Shown: positions 45,900-52,633 of the stretch, piece after piece
Layout: each line of letters opens with the position of its first letter
Position numbering within the stretch: position 1 is the first letter of the stretch
Origin: Pseudomonadales bacterium
Lineage (GTDB): Bacteria > Pseudomonadota > Gammaproteobacteria > Pseudomonadales > DT-91
Direction of reading: 5' to 3'
NCBI GenBank assembly: GCA_013215055.1
Contig: JABSRQ010000022.1
Span: 8,178-65,297 of the forward strand
Length of the DNA: 57,120 bases
The notes under the pieces: generated by a model
Told to the model about the DNA's origin: nothing
What the model saw: the letters and a program-made list of their open reading frames with translations, nothing else
The model's database searches: none
Made by a program: the position numbers and the translations under genes

Positions 45900-47417
45900 T
45901 TAGATAACCTTGATATTCTCTGCTTTAATTTTCGCCGCCCACAGTTTAGGCCCCGTGTTATGTATGGATACACCACGGCTATCTACCGCCACGGTGACCG
46001 GCATATCAACAACATCAAACTCGTAGATCGCCTCCATGCCTAATTCTGGGAAGCCAACAACCTTGGCATCTTTAATCGCTTGCGAGACTAAGTATGCAGC
46101 ACCACCTACAGCCATCAGATAAGCCGACTCAAATTCTTTGATTGCCTCTAATGCAATAGGACCACGTTCGGCTTTACCGATCATGCCCATCAAACCCGTT
46201 TGCTCCAACACTTGATGAGTAAACTTGTCCATGCGTGTCGCCGTCGTTGGGCCAGCAGGGCCAACGGCTTCATCACGCACTGGATCAACAGGGCCTACGT
46301 AATAAATAAAGCGGCCTTTTAAGCTTACCGGCAGCTCTTCACCGCGATCTAACATTTCCACAATCTTTTTATGTGCCGCATCACGGCCGGTTAACATCTT
46401 GCCGTTTAATAGCAATACATCACCGGGTTTCCACGATTTCACATCTTCTTTGGTGATTTCCTGGAAATTAATACGCTTAACACTGTCACCGGCTTCACGC
46501 GCAACTTCAGGCCAATCTTCTAATTTTGGGGGTTCTAACTTGGCAGGACCCGTGCCGTCTAATGTAAATTGGGTCCAGCGTGTAGCTGCACAGTTTGGAA
46601 TCATCGCCACAGGTTTGTTAGCCGCATGGGTAGGGCAATCCATCACCTTAACATCTAACACAGTCGTTAAACCGCCAAGACCTTGCGCGCCAATGCCCAT
46701 TTTATTGACTTTTTCATGCAACTCTAAACGTAATTCTTCAGAGCGGGTTTCAGCACCTTTTTCACGCAATTCATGAATATCCAAAGGTTGTAATAACGCT
46801 TTTTTGGCCATCGCCATGGCCTTATCCGCCGTACCGCCGATGCCTATACCTAAGATACCTGGTGGACACCAGCCGGCACCCATTTTAGGAATTTGTTCCA
46901 GCACCCAGTCAACCACAGAGTCAGAAGGGTTTAACATCGCAAACTTGGTTTTGGCTTCTGAACCGCCACCTTTGGCCGCCACATAAACTTCTAACTTATT
47001 ACCTAATACCATTTCATAACTCACCATGGCAGGTGTGTTATCGCCGGTATTTTTACGTGCGCCATCGGGATCAGCCAAGATAGAGGCACGTAATTTATTA
47101 TCCGGATCGTTATACGCTTTGCGTACGCCTTCGTTGATCATATCATCAACCGACATCGTCGCATCCCACTGAATATCCATGCCGATTTTCAAAAATACAG
47201 TGACGATACCGGTATCCTGACATATCGGTCTATGGCCTATGGCACACATACGCGAGTTAATCAGAATTTGCGCCAGCGCATCTTTAGCGGCCGGGTTCTG
47301 CTCTTTCTCATATGCTTCATTAACACCGTCAATAAAATCTTTTGGGTGGTAGTAGGAAATATACTGCAGGGCATCAGCAACACTGCTGATCAAATCATCC
47401 TGTTTTATGACTGTCAT
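45900..47417 (-). CDS. Fumarate hydratase class I (iron-sulfur)
   Basis: A 505-residue enzyme of the TCA cycle that interconverts fumarate and malate with a [4Fe-4S] cluster. The three cluster cysteines are in place: C66 in HRPICQDTG, C184 in GAGWCPPG and C276 in MIPNCAAT. Their spacings (118 and 92) are almost the same as in E. coli FumA. KGGGSEAKTKF and VVGFPELGMEA (near the C-terminus) support it. The single long polypeptide corresponds to the fumA/fumB type rather than the two-subunit form. The upstream coiled-coil protein gene is on the same strand with a 39-bp gap. GAGAG precedes the ATG. Confidence 0.95.
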   Translation of the reverse strand: MTVIKQDDLISSVADALQYISYYHPKDFIDGVNEAYEKEQNPAAKDALAQILINSRMCAIGHRPICQDTGIVTVFLKIGMDIQWDATMSVDDMINEGVRKAYNDPDNKLRASILADPDGARKNTGDNTPAMVSYEMVLGNKLEVYVAAKGGGSEAKTKFAMLNPSDSVVDWVLEQIPKMGAGWCPPGILGIGIGGTADKAMAMAKKALLQPLDIHELREKGAETRSEELRLELHEKVNKMGIGAQGLGGLTTVLDVKVMDCPTHAANKPVAMIPNCAATRWTQFTLDGTGPAKLEPPKLEDWPEVAREAGDSVKRINFQEITKEDVKSWKPGDVLLLNGKMLTGRDAAHKKIVEMLDRGEELPVSLKGRFIYYVGPVDPVRDEAVGPAGPTTATRMDKFTHQVLEQTGLMGMIGKAERGPIALEAIKEFESAYLMAVGGAAYLVSQAIKDAKVVGFPELGMEAIYEFDVVDMPVTVAVDSRGVSIHNTGPKLWAAKIKAENIKVI

Positions 47418-47456
47418 GGTTTACTCTCTCACTCAATGAAGGGTTAACGTTTGTTA

Positions 47457-48278
47457 TTAAAGGGCCGGTTGCAGCGTACCTGCAGGCTGGGTGCTGACTG
47501 GTTTATGTTTCTCGGCAATGTCTTTTTCTAAGCGGGCAAAGTTTTTATTGGTCTGCTGTCTGAAAGCATTATTTGATTTTTGCCACTGGGTATTTTCTTG
47601 CACCTGCTGTTTCAGGTTTTTAGAGGCTTTTATTTGCGCCAATAATTGCGGTTTCAACTTCGCCAGTTCTTTTTCTTTGGCGCTAAAGACTTTGATATTT
47701 TTCGCAATCGAGGTATTTTCAGCTTTTAATTGACTGATATTTTTTTGTTGCTGAGTAAATTGAGTATCTAAATCTGCCAACGTCAATTTCTGAGTTTTTT
47801 GCGCTTTACCCAATGCGTTAATCTGTGAAGAATGGGCCGCAATTTCAGTTTGATTTCTGCGCCAGGCTGAAGCCCACAGCTTATCCATCTGGGTCGTCAG
47901 CTCCTTGGTATCTTTTTCGATTTTTTTCAAGCGTATCTGCATTACAACCGAAGACTGCGTCATACTTTCATCGGTAGAAGACAGGCTATTTTCCAGGCGG
48001 CTAATTCGCTGTAAGGCATCCAGTATATCATCTTGCTGTTTTCTGGATTCCTGCACCAAGGCATTATTCCAAAGCGATAATCCGATAATGCATAAAACCA
48101 ATATCGCAACCGCAGGCCAAATAGCGGACAACGAACGTGGGGCTTTAATCGTTTTGATAGTATCTTTAGTGACACCTGCAGCGGAATTCACATCTAAATC
48201 GGCGGCTGATTCCACACGTTTATCTGCTTGCATCGCAGGCATTTTATCCATGTTTAATGGCGTATCACGCTCTGGCAT
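47457..48278 (-). CDS. Single-pass membrane protein with long coiled coil
   Basis: I do not recognise a family for this 273-residue protein. A 50-residue hydrophilic N-terminus precedes one membrane helix (IWPAVAILVLCIIGLSLW, about 53-70). The rest is almost all coiled coil, rich in Gln, Lys and Leu (RISRLENSLSSTDES, LTLADLDTQFTQQQKNISQLKAEN), ending in a Thr/Pro tail (HKPVSTQPAGTLQPAL). The layout recalls HemX- or TolA-like periplasmic coiled-coil proteins but has no specific motif. It may be co-transcribed with fumarase 39 bp downstream. Confidence 0.6.
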   Translation of the reverse strand: MPERDTPLNMDKMPAMQADKRVESAADLDVNSAAGVTKDTIKTIKAPRSLSAIWPAVAILVLCIIGLSLWNNALVQESRKQQDDILDALQRISRLENSLSSTDESMTQSSVVMQIRLKKIEKDTKELTTQMDKLWASAWRRNQTEIAAHSSQINALGKAQKTQKLTLADLDTQFTQQQKNISQLKAENTSIAKNIKVFSAKEKELAKLKPQLLAQIKASKNLKQQVQENTQWQKSNNAFRQQTNKNFARLEKDIAEKHKPVSTQPAGTLQPAL

Positions 48279-48372
48279 AACGTTGACTCAAAATATGCAA
48301 ATTTTAGGGGCTGCATTATACCTCTACCATGCGAGCTTGTCAGTCTCTGAGCGAAGCCAATAAATAACAGGC

Positions 48373-48400
48373 GAAAAAAAAGGCAACTACGTTACCTTTT
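48373..48400 (-). terminator. Intrinsic terminator of grxD
   Basis: On the minus strand AAAAGGTAAC pairs with GTTGCCTTTT (one T-G wobble) around a three-base loop. A run of eight T follows (complement of 48374-48381). It stands 34 bp past the grxD stop. Confidence 0.8.
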
Positions 48401-48433
48401 AATAAGCATAAACGAGAAAACAGGATTTATCGC

Positions 48434-48757
48434 TTAAGACTCCGCAGGTTCGGCTTCGTCTAATAAAGTTTGTAATTCACCGGCTTCATGCATTTCACAG
48501 ACGATATCACAACCACCCACTAACTCACCTTTAACCCACAGCTGCGGGAACGTAGGCCAGTTGGCATAAGCTGGCAGTTCGGAGCGAATATCAGGGTTCG
48601 ATAAAATATCAACATACGCAAAACGTTTTCCACACGCCATCACGGCCTGCGAAGTACGCTGTGAAAAACCACACTGCGGCTGATTCGGCGAACCTTTCAT
48701 ATACAGTAAAACCGTATTGCTTTCGATTTGTTCTTTAATGGTATCTAGCGTAGACAT
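48434..48757 (-). CDS. grxD: Monothiol glutaredoxin, Grx4 family
   Basis: A 107-residue cytoplasmic protein that binds and delivers [2Fe-2S] clusters. The active site CGFS is at 29-32 after GSPNQPQ, as in GrxD. WPTFPQLWVKGELVGGCDIV is the standard glutathione-binding region. It has no fused domain. The C-terminal tail is acidic (LLDEAEPAES). The gene is monocistronic, ended by its own terminator, and divergent from argD across a 268-bp gap. Confidence 0.95.
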   Translation of the reverse strand: MSTLDTIKEQIESNTVLLYMKGSPNQPQCGFSQRTSQAVMACGKRFAYVDILSNPDIRSELPAYANWPTFPQLWVKGELVGGCDIVCEMHEAGELQTLLDEAEPAES

Positions 48758-48888
48758 GGGTTGACCTTTTCATTGCGAGCTTAAATCGGTGTAAACGTAA
48801 AGTGCTATACTACCTTAAAATACGCCTTTTATTCAAATATTTCCAATGCCTAAAATGGCTAAAACCCCTTTAAACACTAGGGTTTTAA

Positions 48889-48894
48889 TATAAT
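48889..48894 (+). promoter_or_regulatory. Candidate -10 element upstream of argD
   Basis: A perfect TATAAT lies in the divergent grxD-argD gap, 132 bp before the argD ATG. No good -35 is found 16-18 bp ahead (sequence around 48866-48871 is CCCCTT), so an activator would be needed or the match is fortuitous. Confidence 0.35.
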
Positions 48895-48980
48895 CAAGCC
48901 AACACAAATAAGCCGCGCTATTGATTCTAGGCAATATTTCACTTAGCATCGACAGCTTGAACAGGGTAAATAAAAAAGAC

Positions 48981-49004
48981 ATAGGCAGCTACTTAGCTGC
49001 CTAT
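48981..49004 (+). promoter_or_regulatory. Leader hairpin just upstream of the argD ribosome site
   Basis: The arms ATAGGCAGCT (48981-48990) and AGCTGCCTAT (48995-49004) form a perfect 10-bp stem with a four-base loop. TTGTGTTTT follows directly, then AAGGA and the ATG at 49026. The structure resembles a terminator placed in the 5' leader and could act as an attenuator or modulate translation. Confidence 0.6.
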
Positions 49005-49025
49005 TTGTGTTTTAAGGAAAACAAC

Positions 49026-50198
49026 ATGTCTCAGACCAACAGCATTATGAACACCTACGGTAGCCCGACTATCGAATTCGACCATGGCGAGGGTGTGTGG
49101 CTGTTTGATCGAGACGGCAAAAAATACCTCGATGCATTAAGTGGTATCGGTGTCTGCGCTTTAGGCCACGCCCATCCGGCAGTGACAAAAGCGATCTGTG
49201 AACAAGCAGAAAAACTGGTGCATACCTCCAACCTGTATCATATCGGCACTCAGCAAAAACTGGCAGATAAGCTTACCGCTGTTTCGGGTATGGATAACGT
49301 TTTCTTTGCTAACTCAGGTGCCGAAGCCAATGAAGCTGCGATTAAAATGGCGCGTTTATACGGCAGCAATAAAGGCATAAACACACCTAAAATCATCGTA
49401 TTTGAAACGGCATTCCACGGCAGAACCCTGGCAACACTAAGCGCTGGCGGTAATGAAAAGATTAAACAAGGTTTTGGCCCATTGCTTGAAGGTTTTGTAC
49501 GTTGCCCGTATAACGATGTGGATGCGGTTAAGGCCTTAAGCGAAGATAAAGATATTGTCGCCATTTTAGTTGAACCGATTCAAGGCGAAGGGGGTTTAAA
49601 TGTACCTGATGCCGACTATCTGACCCAATTAAGAGCCATTAGCGATGCCAACAACTGGTTATTGATGCTGGATGAAGTACAAACTGGCAATGGGCGCACC
49701 GGACAATATTTCGCCTATCAACATTTTGACTGGCTGCCCGATATTGTCACGACCGCCAAAGGTTTGGGTAATGGCATGCCGATTGGTGCTTGTTTAGCCC
49801 AAGGTAAAGCTGCCGAATTATTTCAACCCGGCCATCACGGTTCCACCTATGGTGGCAACCCGCTAGCCAGCGCCGCCGCATTAGCAACAGTAACCACACT
49901 TACCGATGCAGGTTTTGTTGATAATGCCGCAAAAATGGGCACGTATATACAGGATCAATTTAAACAGAAACTGGCCCAAAACGATAAAGTGGTCGACATC
50001 CGTGGCCTAGGTTTGATGATCGGTATAGAAATCGCTCAACCTTGTACCGAGCTGGTGCAAAAAGCGATGGATAGAGGTTTTCTGATTAACGTTGCCGCTG
50101 GCAAAGTAATACGTTTATTGCCACCTTTGATCATCGATCAAGATCAGGCAGACACATTGATTGCGGTTATTTGTGAATTGATTCAAGAGCTTGATTAA
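49026..50198 (+). CDS. argD: Acetylornithine aminotransferase
   Basis: Class III PLP aminotransferase of arginine (and often lysine) biosynthesis, converting N-acetylglutamate semialdehyde to N-acetylornithine. 390 residues from ATG 49026, chosen because AAGGA lies eight bases ahead; a longer open frame reaches 48921 but runs through the leader hairpin. Motifs include GIGVCALGHAHPAV, FFANSGAEANEAAIK, FHGRTLATL, MLDEVQTGNGRTG with the PLP-ring Asp, and TTAKGLGNGMPIG with the Schiff-base Lys. argF follows after 45 bp, which supports ArgD over GabT-type enzymes. Confidence 0.94.
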   Translation: MSQTNSIMNTYGSPTIEFDHGEGVWLFDRDGKKYLDALSGIGVCALGHAHPAVTKAICEQAEKLVHTSNLYHIGTQQKLADKLTAVSGMDNVFFANSGAEANEAAIKMARLYGSNKGINTPKIIVFETAFHGRTLATLSAGGNEKIKQGFGPLLEGFVRCPYNDVDAVKALSEDKDIVAILVEPIQGEGGLNVPDADYLTQLRAISDANNWLLMLDEVQTGNGRTGQYFAYQHFDWLPDIVTTAKGLGNGMPIGACLAQGKAAELFQPGHHGSTYGGNPLASAAALATVTTLTDAGFVDNAAKMGTYIQDQFKQKLAQNDKVVDIRGLGLMIGIEIAQPCTELVQKAMDRGFLINVAAGKVIRLLPPLIIDQDQADTLIAVICELIQELD

Positions 50199-50243
50199 TT
50201 CACCGCATAGACCTGCGTAGCCAAATAAATAAGAGTAAAAAGT

Positions 50244-51158
50244 ATGGCCCTCAGACATTTTTTAACCCTAAACGATTGCAGCCCTGAAGAGCTAGATCAA
50301 ATCATTCAGCGCGCCATTGAAATGAAAAAAGACCTGGCCGTTATTCGTGATGCCGAACCTTTTAAGCGCCATGTGCTGGGTATGATTTTTGAAAAGTCAT
50401 CCACCCGCACCCGTGTATCCTTCGAAGCAGGCATTACCCAGCTCGGTGGCCACGGCATGTTTTTATCCTCCAGAGATACACAATTAGGGCGCGGCGAACC
50501 GATTGCAGATTCCGCCAAGGTATTATCGTCGATGTTAGATATCATCATGATTCGTACCTTCGGCCATGACCGTATTGAAGAGTTTGCCGAACATTCCAGC
50601 GTCCCGGTGATCAATGCGTTAACCGATGATTACCATCCCTGTCAACTACTGGCAGATATGCAAACCTATGTTGAATATAGAGGTTCTATCAAAGGCAAAA
50701 CCGTGGCCTGGATTGGTGATGGTAATAATATGTGCCAATCATATATGTTGGCAGCCAAACAGTTTGGCTTTCATTTAAATATCGCCTGCCCGGAAGGTTT
50801 TGAACCCAAAGCCGATATCTTGGAGAGCTTAAAAGATCGCATCACTATTACACGATCTCCTAAAGAGGCGGTAAAAAATGCAGACTTAGTGGTCACGGAT
50901 GTATGGGCCTCCATGGGCCAGGAAGAAGAACAAAAGCAGCGTGAAAAAGCCTTTGCCGGTTTTCAGGTAAATGAAGCATTAATGACGTATGCCAATGACG
51001 ATGCTTTATTTATGCATTGCCTACCTGCACATAGAGGCGAAGAAATCTCAGAAAACATGCTGGAGCATGCCAGCTCAGTGGTTTGGCATGAAGCAGAAAA
51101 CCGCCTGCATGCACAAAAAGCCCTGATGGAATTTCTGTTACTGGCCGCTAAATCTTAA
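50244..51158 (+). CDS. argF: Ornithine carbamoyltransferase
   Basis: A 304-residue enzyme forming citrulline from ornithine and carbamoyl phosphate in arginine synthesis. The carbamoyl-phosphate motif STRTR is at 53-57, DDYHPCQ is present, and the ornithine-binding and active Cys region reads [12 protein letters not shown]. The length and these motifs are typical of anabolic OTC. It is the second gene of an argD-argF pair, and the ABC-type ATPase gene follows after 24 bp, so the three are probably on one transcript. Confidence 0.95.
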   Translation: MALRHFLTLNDCSPEELDQIIQRAIEMKKDLAVIRDAEPFKRHVLGMIFEKSSTRTRVSFEAGITQLGGHGMFLSSRDTQLGRGEPIADSAKVLSSMLDIIMIRTFGHDRIEEFAEHSSVPVINALTDDYHPCQLLADMQTYVEYRGSIKGKTVAWIGDGNNMCQSYMLAAKQFGFHLNIACPEGFEPKADILESLKDRITITRSPKEAVKNADLVVTDVWASMGQEEEQKQREKAFAGFQVNEALMTYANDDALFMHCLPAHRGEEISENMLEHASSVVWHEAENRLHAQKALMEFLLLAAKS

Positions 51159-51182
51159 ATATCAGAGATTACCCAAACGTTT

Positions 51183-52208
51183 ATGACCAGCCTGTTACAC
51201 ATTTCCGACCTGCATAGCGCCTATCAGAAACAATCTATTCTGCAAGGCCTTGACCTGCAATTACAGGCTGGGGAATTATGTGCATTATTGGGCCCCAGCG
51301 GCTGCGGCAAGACAACATTGCTGCGTTGTATTGCCGGATTCCAGCCCATTACTGCCGGAGATATTCGCCTTGCGGGTAAGAGTCTGCGCCCACAAGCCGC
51401 TGCCGAACGTGGCATAGGTTTTGTTTTTCAAGATTATGCCTTATTCCCACACCTCACCGTGAGCGAGAATATTTGTTACGGCCTGAATAAAAAATCAGCG
51501 ACTGAAACCAAAAAACGCCTGCAAGAATTATTAAGCCTGATTGAACTGGAGCATTACGCGCAACGTTATCCACATGAATTATCCGGTGGACAACAGCAGC
51601 GTATCGCATTAGCCAGAGCCTTGGCACCTGAACCCAAGCTATTATTGCTCGATGAGCCCTTCTCAAATTTAGATACCGAGTTGCGTAAAAGCCTAAGCCT
51701 GTCGGTCAGAGATATCTTAAAAAAAGCCGGTCTTACCGCTATTTTAGTGACCCATGACCAATCTGAAGCATTCGCCTTTGGGGATAAGGTTGGCATACTC
51801 AACAATGGCCAACTGGAACAACTGGCGACACCTTTTACTCTTTATCACCAGCCGATCAGCCGCTTTGTGGCAGAGTTTATTGGCCAAGGACAATTAATTG
51901 ACGCTACCGCGGCTGAGGATAATACAGGTGTATTAAGCACAGGCTTTGGCGATATCCCTCATCAACTCACACTCAGCACCGGTAAACATCGATTATTATC
52001 CCGCCCGGACGATTGGAAAATCGGCCCACAAGGTCTCCCTGTGACCATTATCGCCAAACAATTTATTGGTACGCAGACGCTATACCAAGTTGAAAATGCA
52101 TCACAACAATCACTGTCACTTTCTGTACCCAGTCATTTAGATATTGAGCTTGGCCATCAAGTTAATATCAGTCCCGTATTCGACCATATCATTACCTTTC
52201 AAGATTAA
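51183..52208 (+). CDS. ABC transporter ATP-binding protein, FbpC/PotA-like
   Basis: A 341-residue ATPase of the CUT1/iron/spermidine importer class. Walker A GPSGCGKT is at 37-44, the signature reads LSGGQQQR, Walker B is LLLLDEP, and VTHDQSEA holds the switch His. The last 100 residues form a TOBE-like domain (LLSRPDDWKIGP), so it could be feedback-regulated. No permease or binding-protein gene is next to it, which is unusual: the permease must be elsewhere or the ATPase serves several transporters. The position after argF may only be shared transcription. Confidence 0.85.
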   Translation: MTSLLHISDLHSAYQKQSILQGLDLQLQAGELCALLGPSGCGKTTLLRCIAGFQPITAGDIRLAGKSLRPQAAAERGIGFVFQDYALFPHLTVSENICYGLNKKSATETKKRLQELLSLIELEHYAQRYPHELSGGQQQRIALARALAPEPKLLLLDEPFSNLDTELRKSLSLSVRDILKKAGLTAILVTHDQSEAFAFGDKVGILNNGQLEQLATPFTLYHQPISRFVAEFIGQGQLIDATAAEDNTGVLSTGFGDIPHQLTLSTGKHRLLSRPDDWKIGPQGLPVTIIAKQFIGTQTLYQVENASQQSLSLSVPSHLDIELGHQVNISPVFDHIITFQD

Positions 52209-52246
52209 ATTTAAACTTTTCAGCATAGGGATTTAATCAGCCACAA

Positions 52247-52293
52247 CCACTATATATAGATAAAATGCACTAATAAAACACTATATAGGCTAT
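52247..52293 (+). promoter_or_regulatory. Tandem NrdR boxes
   Basis: Box 1 (52247-52262) contains ACTATATATAG and box 2 (52278-52293) ACACTATATAG. Both match the NrdR consensus ACACTATATATAGTGT in the left and central positions. Their centres are 31 bp apart, three helical turns, which is the usual spacing for this repressor of ribonucleotide reductase genes. Confidence 0.8.
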
Positions 52294-52424
52294 ATTTACC
52301 GTTGCAAAAAACGGCCAAAAAAATATTTATTTAAAATATTTTTTCCTTTCTCATTCACAAACGTTATCAACCCCGCCCCTTATTCCAGAAAGCTCTATTA
52401 GTAAGTAAGTACTAACGCGAAGTT

Positions 52425-52433
52425 TTATCCACA
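52425..52433 (+). promoter_or_regulatory. DnaA box in the nrdA leader
   Basis: A perfect TTATCCACA, about 200 bp before the nrdA ATG. DnaA binding at nrdAB promoters is known in E. coli, so the site probably links dNTP supply to replication initiation. Confidence 0.7.
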
Positions 52434-52633
52434 GCTTACCCCCTACTTTGTCGCTTGCAGATTTCTCGAAACCGCTTTATCTTGTGTTTACGTTGTTAAT
52501 TACCCCAACATGTTGTGGTCAGCAACACTTTTCCCCCTAGAGAATGTTAAGTCTGAGTAATAATAAAAGACGCTAGGAAGAAAAGTCGCAACGCATACAA
52601 ATTTGACGAACTTTAGAGACGGACTCTCAACTC

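Larger units (their letters stand above)
52209..52633 (+). promoter_or_regulatory. nrdA upstream control region
   Basis: A 425-bp non-coding stretch before nrdA. It contains two NrdR-box-like sites 31 bp apart, a perfect DnaA box, a weaker DnaA-like site (52364-52372, TTATCAACC) and a near-perfect palindrome around CAACATGTTG (52506-52515). No small gene is evident. Confidence 0.75.

Noticed and set aside
48821..48845. ArgR-box-like ATTCA upstream of argD
   Set aside because: Only one half-site is present; the matching TGAAT half at the proper distance is missing.
48921..49025. Longer argD frame starting at 48921
   Set aside because: It runs through a perfect leader hairpin, lacks a ribosome site, and the added residues do not look like an aminotransferase N-terminus; ATG 49026 has AAGGA.
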